Source of the DNA: Lathyrus oleraceus
Lineage: Eukaryota > Streptophyta > Magnoliopsida > Fabales > Fabaceae
Direction: 5' to 3'
NCBI RefSeq assembly: GCF_024323335.1
Contig: NC_066580.1
Span: 254,672,977-254,736,976 of the forward strand
Length of the DNA stretch: 64,000 nucleotides
Position numbers and translations under genes: made by a program. Position 1 is the stretch's first letter. Every line of letters starts with the position of its first letter. A model generated the notes under the pieces. It had not been told where the DNA came from and did no database searches. It saw only the letters and a program-made list of their open reading frames with translations. Shown in pieces: positions 11,804-24,312 of this stretch.

Positions 11804-13062
11804 ATGGAGCCTCTAGAGCAAGAGAATCAAGAGCTGAAGGACGAGATCGCCAGATTAATAAATCAGATGGAATCTGTCATCGCTGCCCAAAATCAATCTT
11901 CACCAACTCGTGCAACTCCTCCCCAAAGGACTGTCATTTCTGAGGCTACTACCTCAACTGTTTCGGTTGCTGCTGCCAATCAGTCTATGCCTGCTGATTT
12001 CCCTTGGGGGATTCCATCAAACTTTGTGCCATAAGGGTATGCGTCCACATTTGTTTTTATGTCTAAATTTAGCCCGGTCATGTCAATGCCACCTCCAGTT
12101 GTTCACACACTGCCTCGTGTTGATGATACCATCTACCATTCTGAGCCATCTGAGGGCCCAGATGTATATAAGAAAATGGATGAGATGAAAGATCATTTCC
12201 TAGAGATGCGCAAAGAATTGAAGACTCTGAGAGGAAAAGATCTATTTGGGAAGAGTGCTTCTGAACTCCGCTTGGTCCCCAATGTTAAGATCCCGATGAA
12301 GTTCAAGGTCCCCAACTTTGAAAAGTACAAAGGAGCACTTGTTCACTGAGCCATCTTGTTATGTATGCCAGAAAAATGTCTACTCAATCTGATAATGATC
12401 AGTTTCTGATTCACTATTTCCAAGACAGTTTGACTGGAGCTTCTTTGAGGTGGTATATGGATTTGGACAGTGCAAGCGTCCATACTTTCAACGAATTAGG
12501 CGAGGCCTTTGTCAAGCAGTATAAGTACAACATGGATATGACGTCTGATAGAGACCAATTGAGGTCTATGTCTCAGAAAGATAAGGAGACATTCAAAGAA
12601 TATGCCCATAGATGGAGAGAACTGGCTGCCCAGATTAGTCTACCTTTGGAGGAGAAAGAAATGACGAAGATCTTCCTGAAGATGTTGAGTTCGTTTTATT
12701 GCGAACGCATGATTGCAAGTTCCCCCCAATGATTTTACTGAAATGGTAAATATGGGGATGAGGCCAAAAGAAGGAGTTCGTGAAGGACGTTTGTCTAAGG
12801 AAGAAGCATCATCCAATAAGAAGTATGGTGGGAGTTTCTCCAAGAGGAAGGAAGAAGATATTGATTCAGTATCAGTGGGGAGGCAGAGGAGGCCTCATAT
12901 CAGAAAGAGTTCTCAACCTCGTTAACATCAACACCAAGTTTCATTAGTAATTCCTGTATTTTCCAATAATTCTAATCAATCAGTTCGAATTCAGCAACAA
13001 CAACATCAACAACAACCGCAACAAAGAACCAACTACAACAACAACAACAATAATCATCATAA
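11804..13062 (+). pseudogene. Ogre gag fragment (element A), frameshifted and truncated
   Basis: Start MEPLEQENQELKDEIARL at 11804, a coiled coil, then a Pro-rich linker and the retrotransposon Gag core (LRWYMDLDSASVHTFNELGEAF, DRDQLRSMSQKDKETFKEYAHRWRELAAQI). Breaks are TAA at 12032-12034, a frameshift near 12330 (in KYKG..CPLSHL), a second frameshift near 12720 at a C-run, and TAA at 12923. The tail is the Gln/Asn-rich linker, seen as (CAA)n from 12988. Similarity stops at about 13062, where a reverse-oriented LTR piece begins. The zinc-binding knuckle, protease and pol are missing. Confidence 0.87.
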
Positions 13063-13064
13063 AG

Positions 13065-16000
13065 TTGAAGAGAAATGAATCAAATAAAGATAGCCACATT
13101 CAAGTTTAGAAACTCCATGATCTTTTTCAAAATTCCCCATGTATCAGATGACTTCAAAGATGGCATGACACACAGATTCAAAATAACAGCTTCACAATGA
13201 TCATGTTGTAGATGAACTCAAATGGATCTTCAATATTGTATCAGATGAATGTTCACTTCATAAGCAACTTGGTTTCATGAAAGTTGGCATTGGCCAAGTC
13301 CTTTGCATAGGGGATGTTGCCTAAATTCTAAGTCCAATAGTGTCAGATCAAACCAACAGTCCACATAAGATGTTTTTTAGGGTTTTTGTTCTTATTATGT
13401 ACATTAAGGTCAAAAGACCAAACAAACAAACAAGTACATACAAACACAATGTATCACAAAATATGGCCCAAGTGGGCAAAGTGAAATGGCATTAAAATAA
13501 ACAAGTTGAATGGTATGAATAATGGCAAATGAAATAAAAGTTTAAAAATTAAAGTGCATAAAAGTAAATGACTTGAAATTAAATGTTAGTTGTTATTTGA
13601 TTAGAAGTTAGTATTTCTTTTGCTTTTCTCTTGTTTAAGTCATTCTTTGGAGAACACTCAACCCACTTATCATAAGCATGGATCCTTGAACCAAGACATC
13701 CTCCAAAGGAAGGAAAAAAGGCCAAGTTTCCATACAATACCATGAAAGAGGGGAGACTTACAATCTCACTAACTAGAATGCTATGCCTTTTGTGTCAAAA
13801 TTTAGTGCTATGTTAGGCAATCGTAATTGGACTTATGTAGAAGTTACAACTATTTGAGGTCGAACAATAGAATTTTGGTGTTAATGCATGTTATAGACTT
13901 AGTATAATGGACTATGCTCATGAAACATACCACACACAAAAAGGATATGCAAAGTGAGGGACCTAATCTAATCCATACTTACGTTGATTTTGCAATCAAC
14001 TAGCCTTAGGATATAGAGATATCATAGGTCCATGACATGAATGGATAAAGAAGGGGAATGAGATGAAGAGGTAGGGGGAATGGATCAAACACAAATTGGT
14101 CAAATGAGGACCTTTACCAAATTAAGATCATTCATTCATTTTGAGAGATGGAATGTACATTCCATTAATCCCCTAAATCCAATGATCTTAACCTAGCAAA
14201 GTCAAATCAACTTTGACCAAGGCCCAACAACACAAGTCAAACTCACAAAGCCAATTAAAATGGATCTACACAATTAATTTGGCATTTAAACAATTAAAAA
14301 TGATAAAAATATGCATTAAATTAAATTATGGTTGGTCAATTTCCTAAAACTTCATAAAAACACCAAAGAAATGGCCATGAGATTTATCATAGGTCAAACA
14401 AGGTCAAAGGACCTTGGAGAAAAAATTTCAGAACTTTTGGAAACTTAAAAGTATTTTTAAACAATTAAAAATATTCACAAAATCAATTAAATCATAAAAA
14501 ATATTAATAATGATCCAAAAAATAATTTTAATTTAGAAAATGAAAGAGGATTTAATTTAAATTTTTTGGGTGAAACTCTCATATTTTTTGGATCAATATT
14601 AAATTTAATATGAATTAATAAAAATAAGACAAATAAAATGAAAATTCAATTAATCAGAAAAACGTGGACCACTTGATCTCCCTCATTAATTGAGGTGGCA
14701 GATCAAGTGGTCTGAAATGCGCGTTCCACCAAACACACGAGTCAGTGCACTACAACAATGGTATTCAAAAGCAACACTCAAGATTAAAACACCAAGGTTG
14801 GATCATGTGGCTCAGAACATGTCCAACACATCGCCAGGGCAAACCACCGGACTGGTTCTCTCATCACCATCACAAAAATGAAAAAGAAGGACGTGATCTT
14901 AAAGAGAAAATGGCACTGATCATGAATCCGACCATAATTCAAACTAACTCCAAGTATATTGAGAGATACATTGAGTTGAATTTTGTGGTGTATGAACTGA
15001 GTTGCTTCGATTTGACCTCAAAGCAACTCAATCTTCTTGCCTATATTGGTAGGACTTCAGACAACCAAGGATCCAAGAGAATTAATGATAATTGAGAGAG
15101 AATCGAAGAGAAGAAAAATCTAAGAAAAATACATTCAATGATTTCCAGGACTTGATCTCTCTTGCTTTAATTCGTGTTTGATCTTGCTCAAGAAGCTTGC
15201 AGAAGTAGATTAGGATTGGTACAAGGCTTTGGATCCTGGAGTTTTTGAATCTCCAAATAGTGAGATTCAAACTCAAATTTCAAATGAAATTTCTCAGGTT
15301 TTCCTTTCAAATGTGAGGTTTTCAAGTTTGGGAGGCAAAGCTGGCGCACAAGGGTCCAATTTTTGATGCCAAAGGCCTCTTATTTATTTCTTAAGCAAGT
15401 GTTATTTGCACTTCTCAAAATATTTCCAAATTTGGAAAAGTGAAGTGCATGCTTGCATGGGCGTGTACATGCCCGTGAAGCTACTCAATTTAGTCCATAT
15501 GCGAGTGTAATTAAATCTGAATGTGGACTGTGATGCAAGGCAAAAGTGTATTGATGTTTGAAGATTGATCCTTGCCAATTGATGCAGCCATGTTCAGACC
15601 ATGCGCAGACCCCTCAAACCTTGTCCAAAACGAATGAATTTGAACTATTTGGAAAGGTTAGATCAAGAGAAACAACTCTTATGTTGAACACCTTTCCATT
15701 TGGAGCTCGTATCATGCTGAATTTTAAGGTGGAAGTTAGGAAATTTCAACATGTCAAAAAAAATTCTAAGTGTTAAACCATATGTTCAATTATTCCAGCT
15801 TGGCTAACTTTTTATGTGAGCTCCAATGGAGAAACGTGTCTTCGTCAAAGTTGTAGCTCTTTAAAAAACCTTCAAAATGGTCACAAATGTGACCTCATTT
15901 GGATTTGGGATGAATGAGTTATGCATTTTTTAAGTTAAGCAAAATCACTTGTTTAATGGTATCCTCATATCACATGCTCATAAATGTTAAATTAGCTCTT

Positions 16001-16876
16001 CCTCCAAAAATAAAAGTTTAAGTAGACACCTTGAATTTGATTGTGCAACTTGGAAATCTTTCATCTCATAAAAATTGAGCAAGTTATGGCCTTGGGAAGT
16101 TGACTTTCAAATTAGGGTTTAGACAAAATGACCTATAATCTTTCAACATAAAAAATGACTTTCCAAGCAAAACTAGCTCTAGACCTCAACATGAAAGTTG
16201 TTTGGAATGTCATTTAGAGTAACGTTTCTTTTGGAATAATTTACATATGATGAAAAGTGTAAGAGATAGGGTCTAGGGGACCCTAGTTTTGATAAGATGA
16301 ATTCCTCTGGTCAACCTCCATTAACCAACTTGCTAGCTTGCAATTCTATTGACTCTTTGGATTCTCGGGAGATCATATATGCATAAGATGATGAAATTTG
16401 ATATGCCCCTTGAAATATTTGATCAATTGGTGAAGAAGCTTGTTGAAGAAGTTACACAAGATACCCAGATGAACTAGGGTTTCCAAGGCAAACCAATTCC
16501 AAACTCTTGAAGAATTCTTTATCAAAATTACACGTAAAGATCATGGGGACTCATATATGATTCCTAGAGCCTTTGTGGATCATTCCTTGGTTAAGCTCTT
16601 AGCAATGAGGGTCTTAAACCCTAAATGTGAACTTGATAGATCAAAGGTGATCATGTGCCTCACCTACAAAAAGGTTACACAAATGCACATATTTTTTGTA
16701 TTTTGGTTAGTAAATGATAAAATAATAAGTATGATACAATCACATGATACTTGGTGATCTCTCCCAAAACAAACCCAATGAGTAAGGGGTAAGGAGGGTG
16801 TCAAGGTATGATCTCAATGCCAATGCATATGATGAGATATCATGAGGGATCTTAGGGTTAAAATTGGGGTCTTACA
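13065..16876 (-). mobile_element. Ogre LTR fragment, reverse orientation
   Basis: Aligns with reverse LTRs at 21062-24312 and 25149-28976. On the minus strand it starts TGTAAGACCCC at 16876, but its last 830 bp or so (U5 end) are missing at the left, where it abuts element A's gag. To the right is 'cactgctaac', not a polypurine tract, so it is not a normal 3' LTR. It is a truncated solo LTR or a rearranged end. The hairpin is present at 14998-15030. Confidence 0.85.
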
Positions 16877-18380
16877 CACTGCTAACAGAACTTCAATAAA
16901 GTCTTAACAAATTGTACTTAGCTAACTACAATAATTGCTAACTAATCTTTTCAACAGTTTGTCACATAAACAATATTTAATCTAACTTTGAATCAATATT
17001 TAACAGGACCTGCATCAATTAGCTCATAACAGAGGCATTCAAGCTAGTACATCCTCAAAGCATTCACCTGCATAATTAATTAGTATTTCATCAGTTCATA
17101 GCAGATTGTCAGCATATGGTTCATCACATACATTCACATATTCGCATAATATGGTTCGATTCAGACATTCATCCATGTAGAAACTTTGTCACTTGATTAC
17201 TGAACTATTGAGTACCAAGCTGACAGAAGTTGAAGCAGGATCAACTTCATTCATGAAGTTGGCAACTAAAAAAGGAGAGACAATTGGCGCAATTTCAAAA
17301 AACAGAATTATTTTAGATATTTCATTTTTTACTAATCGTTTCATTCATAATTGAATAGCTACCCAAGAGTCTATAACAGGACGCGGAAACTAACTGAAAA
17401 CATGATTCCACAACCAACCTAGCAAACCACAACCAACTTAACAAACTCTAACCACCCAACTAACTCACTAACTGATTTAAAATCATAACAGAATTTCCAA
17501 ATAACCAACTCTAACAAACTTTTAAACCATTCTAACAAAAAATTGGAGGTAAGTACAAGTTCTTACACACTATAAAAGATAACCTCATTGTGATTTCCAG
17601 AGGATTTTTTTTGCCTGCAGATTCCAATTCTTCTCCAATTCAACCTCTTCATTCAATTCTTCAAATCTTCTTCCATCTTTTTCTTCAATCCTCTTCCACC
17701 ATATCCATGATGCTCACCCTCAACCAATGGAGAGCTTCCTTCATTCTTTGAGCAGAATCTCCCAAGTGCTTGTAACCTTGAAACCCAAGCCTCACAACCT
17801 CACCAAATCATAGATCAACAACGGTAAGACGAAGAAGGATCATGAGTGTCCAAAACAGAAAGAAGAAGTTAGAAGCAAAGATGATTTGCTACCTGCTCGC
17901 GTCGGGACGACGATTCGATGTTCCAAAGAATTGAATCGAGTTTGGAGTTTTGTTCTGTGAATCTTTCCGTTGTCGACGGCAAGCTAGTACTGCCGTTCGA
18001 AAATTCATCTTCACTGTCGTGTTGACTCACCTTCGATCGTTCATCATCTCTTACTTTTTTTTCTGCGGAGCCTTCATCACTTATCTCTGAACAAAATCAG
18101 AATCTCCCAAACACTTTCGATCTGGAATTTATTCAATCACCCGCATTGGTAACAGATCATTCATCCAAAATAGAAAGAGGGAAATCGTCGCGTAAATCAA
18201 TCCTTCATCTATCTTCACGACAATTCAATAATCGCCACGGAATCCATTTCACAACAATAGCAAGAGAATTCGAGAGGAATTATAAGTTGAAATCATAAGG
18301 GATTAGAAAGATTTTAATACCACTTTGGGATGGAACGTCGATTCGGTGAGTTTCTTATTCTTTTCGATATTACTTCCATG

Positions 18381-18668
18381 TGCGTAAAGATGTTGGATTG
18401 TGAATGTTGGGCGGAGATTTAGGGAACGGAAGTTGAAGTCAAAGCCGTGTTCTTTTTCTTTTTCTCCGTTTTCGTGTGGGTGAAGATGTTGGATCGTGAA
18501 TGTTGGGTGGATATTTAGGGAACGGAAGTTGAAGTCGAAGTCGTGTTCTCTTTCTTTTTCTCTGTTTCCGTATGCGTGAAGAGATTGGATCGTGAACATT
18601 GGACGCTGACATCTGGAACAGAAATTGAAGTCGAAGTCATATTCTCCATTCTTCCCGTCACAAATTTC
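18381..18668. repeat. Three tandem 96-bp repeats
   Basis: Units start at 18381, 18477 and 18573 ('tgcgtaaagatgttgg', 'tgggtgaagatgttgg', 'tgcgtgaagagattgg'). The period is exactly 96 bp, that is 32 codons. The minus strand therefore stays open from 18599 to 18303 with a repeated FDFNFRSLN..PTFTIQ peptide. The third unit is the most diverged. Without other support I do not call a gene. Confidence 0.85.
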
Positions 18669-19834
18669 CTAATTGATGAAGAAGAATCCATGATTCTGAG
18701 CGACACCATGTTCGGCGCTGGTGAGTTGTGGCATCAAGTTCGTGAACTTTGGCCATGTATGGAGTAAGAAGACCGATTCAGGCCATTCGAACCTGGGTGC
18801 GGGTTGGGCCCGAGGCCCAAAGCTTTCCATACCTCCTCCTTTCTGCATTGCCCAAATTTCTCTTTCTGCACCCTCCCTCTGTGGGCCTGCACAGTCTTGA
18901 TCCACCAGGCCCACTCTCATTCTCTTGGGCCTTTCCTTTGGTTATTTCAGGTTATTGTATCTTTGCTTAGGCAATTTTAGGATATTTAGTTAGTGATTAG
19001 AGTTTTGGTTATTAGGATACTTAGGATTTTCATGACGATCAGTTTAACTAGCTTAAATAGAAATCCATTTAGTTTAATTTTTTGAAATGGTTAGGAATAT
19101 GTCTTGATTAGTAATTAGAAAATTAAAGATTTTTTAGCTTAATATGCTCTTAGAAATAGAAATGTTTAGATTAGATTAGTCCTTTAGGATTTAAAACAAT
19201 TTAGGATTTAGAATTGATTTTAAGTAGGATTTCAAGATTAGGATTTCAAGATTAGGAGTTCAATCTAATATCATTTTTGTAAATGACAATTTTGCCCTTT
19301 AGAGGAAATTTTAGGCATTTTATCCACTTTATGGCATGATCCCATTAGGATTAGAATTTGACATTAAGATGTAATCATTTCCTAACATTTGTAGATCCCT
19401 TTAGGACTTATACATCGATTTTTAATCAATATTTTAACCGATATGTACATGTTCCCTTAGGGTTTCTAAATTAGAATTTTCAATCAATTTTAATAAATCA
19501 ATGCATGATCCCTTAGGGTAGTTTCTAACATTTACTAACTTTGATTAGATCCAACCTAGTTCCCTAAAACCAAAATAAATCCCATGGTTAAATTGATCAA
19601 AAGAAATTTTGATTGATTAAAACCTTTGAACTTGTATAATCCCACAGTCTAGATTAAGTGGCCAAAAGACCCTTGATCACTTAATAAGACTTTTCTTCCA
19701 AGCTGTGGAGCTCAAGGCCTCAAGACAAGATCTTCAATCAAGGCATCCTCAGCCATACCAAGTTGCGGATTATTCAAGCACATCAAAGGTGGCATCTTCA
19801 AAAACTTGTCAAATCAAAGTTAGAAATGTGTGGC

Positions 19835-20186
19835 ACGAGCCTTAAGCAATAGAGAAGAAGTGGGACTGGAGTGTTCCTACGCCCATTCTGAGTAACTTTG
19901 GGTATGGGACGTATGACCCAGCGCTCATCGTATTCGCCTCTATTCATAGACTTTAGCACAATTATACGATTGACAAATCTCTCCCTTCACAAATAAAAAA
20001 CAACAAAAGCAAGGATTACGTCAACAAATTATCAATCATGAATCAAGTTGTACGATACGAGCCTTAAGCAATAGAAAAGGAGTGGGACTGGAGTATTCCT
20101 ACCCCCATTCTAAGTATCTTTAGGTATGGGACGTATGACCCAGCGCTTATCGTATTTACCTCTATTCATAGACTTTAGTGCAATTT
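19835..20186. repeat. Two direct repeats of about 129 bp, 222 bp apart
   Basis: 19835-19963 and 20057-20186 share 'acgagccttaagcaatag', 'gtgggactggagt', 'tatgggacgtatgacccagcgct' and 'tctattcatagactttag'. The intervening 93 bp are less similar. They end 25 bp before the reverse Ogre LTR. Confidence 0.85.
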
Positions 20187-20540
20187 GAATCAAACGATTA
20201 ATAAGGTCTTTGTATCGGGAAATTCATGATCATCAAGCTAATACAAGTTAGAGATCAAATAACAAGATTCGCCACCGCGCTTTTATTGTTTCCAAGGGAA
20301 AAGGGGAAAAGTACGAACAAAACCCAAATAGTAAGAAGTTTTCAAATAAAAACTAATAAAAGTCAGAGATCAAAGGTAAGGGGGTTGGTTACACAGAGGG
20401 AAGGTATTAGCACCCAAAGTGTCCTAGGTACTCCTAGGGAGCCCTTTTTGTGTGCATATGTATTTTGTACAAAGTGATGTTTACAAACAAATAGAATTGG
20501 GGGATGATAAAAGAATTCATTAATTATATTTTTGTGTTTG

Positions 20541-20559
20541 ACAAGACCTTCGGTCTTGT
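20541..20559 (-). other. U5 hairpin with three-nt loop
   Basis: ACAAGACC TTC GGTCTTGT is an 8-bp perfect inverted repeat. It recurs perfectly at 24645-24663. In plus-oriented LTRs (about 4207 and 8824) the arms have one or more mismatches. Sense-strand loop GAA. Confidence 0.55.
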
Positions 20560-23397
20560 GCCTACGTACCAACATAAAAATGAGGGATCAAAACCTCGTA
20601 GTTCGTGCTACAAATTTCAAAATGAGTTAGTTGATTTTAACAAAATTAAGTTTGAAAGGCACAAAGGCCTAAAATGATTTGAATGGGTTAGTTCTTTTTT
20701 TTTGGCTTTTTGAAAGTTTAAGTCAAGTATAGTTAAGTTTATTTACAAGTTTGATTTAAGAAAATAAGTTTGAAAATGCAATGGCATAAGGCCAAAGTTT
20801 CTATCTTTTTTTAAAAGTGGTCAAAGTTTAGAACAAAATTAGTTCACACAAAGAAGTTTTGAAAAATGGAGGGAGAGATTTTGAAATTAAAGAAATGGGG
20901 AGAAAGATGAAGAGACTATCCTATGCACAAAAATTTAAAAGTTTAGAGTTGAAAAGATCTGACCAAATGGGTAGCAATCCAATAGACAAGTATGTCAATA
21001 GAAACCCAGAATTCCCTTGGACTTTTAGAATCAAACAACACACAAATGCACAATTATATCAATCTTGAAGAGAAAAGGCATCAAATAAAGATGGCCTCAT
21101 CCAAGCTTATCCACTTTATGATCTTATTCAAAATGGCCCATGTAGCAGATGAATCCCACAAGTCACAGGTTCAACATAACAGCTTAACAATGATCAATGT
21201 TGCAGATGAACTTGAGATATCTTGAATGATGTATCAAATGAATTTCAAATTTCAAGAACTTGGTTCTTCAACAAATTGGCATTGGCCAAGTCCAATAGCA
21301 AAGGAATATTGCCTAAGTTCTAAGTCCAATTGGTCCACTGATCAAGCCAACAGTCCACACAAAAGTTTTTTAGGGTTTTTGTTGTTATTATGTACATTAA
21401 TGGTCAAAGACCATACAAACAAGCAAAGTAGCACAAAACAAAATATATCATACAATATGGTCCAAATGGACAAAGTGAAAATTACATTAACATAAACAAA
21501 TAGAATGATATGTATAATGGCAAATGATAATAGAGTGCTAAAAGTAAATTGCATTAAAAGTAAGAGCTTGAAATTAAACGTTAATGGTTAGTAAGTTAGA
21601 AGTTAGTTTTGTTTTGCTTTTGATTTCAAGACATTCTTTGGAGAACACTCAACCCACTTGCAACAAGCATGGATCCTTGAACCAAAACATCTTCAAAAGG
21701 AAGGAAAGAAGACCAAGTTTCCACACAATACTATGGAAGAGGGGAGACTTACAATCTCACTAACTAGAATGCTTATGCCTTTTGTATCACAAATTTAGGG
21801 CTATGTTAAGCAATCGTAATTGGACTTATGTAGAAGTCACAACTATTTGAGGTCGGGCAATGGACTTTTGGTGTAGATGCATGTTGGAGACATAGTATTA
21901 TGAACTATGCTCATTAAACATACCACACACAAAATATATGCAAAAGGTGTGGCTTAATCTCATCCATACTCAAGTTAATCTTTCAATCAACTAGCATTAG
22001 GACTTTGAGATGTCATAGGCCAAATGGAAATTAATGAATGAAGAAGGGGAATTAGATGAAGGGGAAGGGGATGAATGAGATCAAAAATTGGTCAAAGGAG
22101 GACTTTTACCAAATTAATATCATTCATTCATTTTGGGAGATGGAATGTACATTCCATCAATCCCCTAAATCCAATGATATTAACTTGACAAAGACAAATC
22201 AACCTTGACCAAGGCCCAACAACAAATAAGAAACTCAAACAAGTCAATACAAAATGGTCAACACAATTAAAATGACATTTATTCAATTAAAAATAATAAA
22301 ATAGTGCATTAAATTTAAATATGTTTTGTCCAAATCCTAAAATCTCATCAAAACACCAAAGAAATGGCCATGAGATTTATCATACGTCAAACAACGTCAA
22401 AGGATCTTGGAGAAAAAATTTCATAGTTTTTGGACATTTAAAAATATTTTTAAACAATTAAAAACAAATTCAAAATCAATTAATTCATGAAAAATATTAA
22501 TAATGATCCAAAAAAATAATTTTAATTCAGAATGTGAAAGAGAAAAATATTTGAATTTTTTTGGTGAAAGTCTCATATTTTGGATCAATATTGAATTTAA
22601 TATGAATTATTGAAGAAAATGCAATTAAAATGAAATATCAGAAATTCAAAAATATGTGGACCATCAGATCTCCCTCATTAATTGAGGTGGCAAATTTGAT
22701 GATCCAAATCGCGCGTTCCACATGTGTCCAAGTCAACTGCGTTGTACCATTGGTAATTACAAGGGACGGTTAAGATTAAATCATGAAGAATGGATCCTAT
22801 GGTTTAGAGGTTGTCCAGATCATCGCCGGAGCCAGAGCTCCGGTCATCTTCTCCGGTGGCACTTACCGAACTGGTCAACATAAACCATCACCAAAAAAGA
22901 AACAAGGACATGATCTTAAAGAGAAAATGGCACTGAGCTCGAATCTGACCTCCAATTCCTCCAATTCCAAATATATTAAGAGATATGTGGAATTGAAAAA
23001 TGAGGTACATGATCTAAGTTGCTTCAATTTGACTTCAAAGCAACTCAATCTTCTTGCCTACATTGGTAGGACTTCAGACAACCAAAGAATCAATGGAGTT
23101 GAGCAACAATTTAAGAGAATCGAAGAGTTTAAAATTTATGCAAATTACCTTCAATGGAGGTCTGAACACGATGGATCTTGATCTGAATTGCACTTGGACT
23201 CACTCTACTTGCTTGCAGGAGAGGAATGGAAAGGTTTAGAAGCAATGGATTCCTGGAGAAAATTGAATTCCAAAATAGTGGAGATTCAAGCTCAAATTCA
23301 AATGAATGTATCAAGTTTATCCTATGAGAGTGAAGGGTTTTAGATGGGGGATCAAAGCTGGCACAATGTGTGTGTTAATTCTGAGAAAATGGAGCTT

Positions 23398-23405
23398 AAT
23401 TTATA
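23398..23405 (-). promoter_or_regulatory. TATA-like box, reverse LTR
   Basis: The minus strand reads TATAAATT after 'catc', at the equivalent position to the TATA boxes of other Ogre LTRs here. Confidence 0.5.
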
Positions 23406-24312
23406 GATGAATCCATGTGATATTTGCACACTCTTTCCACTTTCTAAAACTGGCAAATGATGATGGAATGGTGCATGGGCGCGCATGGACCCATGAAATG
23501 ATGGTTTGAAGGTACAAATTGAAGATCATATGTTTTGAAGATTGATTGGATTGCAAGGCAACTGAACATTGATGCTTGAAGTTGGATCCATGCCAAATGA
23601 TATCAGCCTGTTTAAGCCATGCGCAACCTATGCATTTCTCATCCAAAAAGAATGAATTTGAGCTCTTTGGAAAGGTGAGACCAAGAGGAATAAGTTTGAT
23701 GTTGAACACTTTTTCATTTGGAGATTGGAACTTGGAGTAATTTGAGGTGGAAGTTTGGAAAAATTTAACATATCAAAAATTTTCTAAGTGTCAAGCCATA
23801 TGTATCAATATTCCACCTTGCTTAACGTTTTATAGGAGCTTCAAATGAGAAAAGTGTCTTCATCAAAGTTGTAGCTCTCTCAAAGACTTTAAAAATGGTC
23901 ACCAATTTCATGTCATTTGGATTTTAAATGATAGAGTTATTCCTTTTTGAAGTTTGGAAAAATCACTTGATCAATGGTATAGGTCAAAAGTGACCTATAA
24001 TGTAGCCTCATATCACATGCTCAAAAAAGTTGAATTAGATCCCACTTCAAACACCAAAGTTAAAGTACACACATTGAATTTGATTTTGAAACTTGGAAAT
24101 CTTTCATCTCATAAAGATTGAGCATGTTATGGCCTTGGGAAGTTGACTTTCAAATTAGGATTTAGACAAAATGACCTATAATGTTTTAACATAGAAAATG
24201 ATTTTCCAAGCAAAACTAGCTCTAGGTCTCAACATTAAAGTTGTTTGGAATGTCATTTAGAGTAAGTTTTCTCTTGGAATCATTTTCATATGGTGAAAAT
24301 TGAATGAGATAG

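Larger units (their letters stand above)
16877..20210. other. Unassigned 3.3-kb stretch between Ogre LTRs
   Basis: No similarity to the Ogre parts in this window and no convincing gene. It contains a TATA-like TATAAAAG at 17571-17578 followed by a pyrimidine-rich stretch (17620-17700), a GC-richer part (17880-18900), three 96-bp repeats, an AT-rich part with recurring 'gatcccttagg' text (19300-19520), and a 222-bp tandem duplication up to 20186. This order (TATA, C/T-rich leader, AT-rich tail) would fit the LTR of another retroelement family, but I found no paired termini or target duplication. Confidence 0.4.
20211..24312 (-). mobile_element. Ogre LTR, reverse, interrupted by element B
   Basis: On the minus strand it ends CCCGATACA at 20211 (other copies read CCCGCTACA) and carries the full U5 and R parts, including CCTAGGAGTACCTAGG at 20423-20438 and the hairpin at 20541-20559. 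A TATA-like sequence is at 23398-23405. Alignment with 24313-28976 shows that it stops at 24312, about 600 bp short of its start, exactly where element B's LTR begins. The sequence 'gagatag' continues as 'ggtctaggg' in the intact copy. I infer that element B inserted into it. The rest of the LTR is not in the window. Confidence 0.85.

Noticed and set aside
17571..17700. Host gene promoter and 5' end
   Set aside because: A TATA-like sequence and CT-rich stretch exist, but no coding frame or splice pattern follows.
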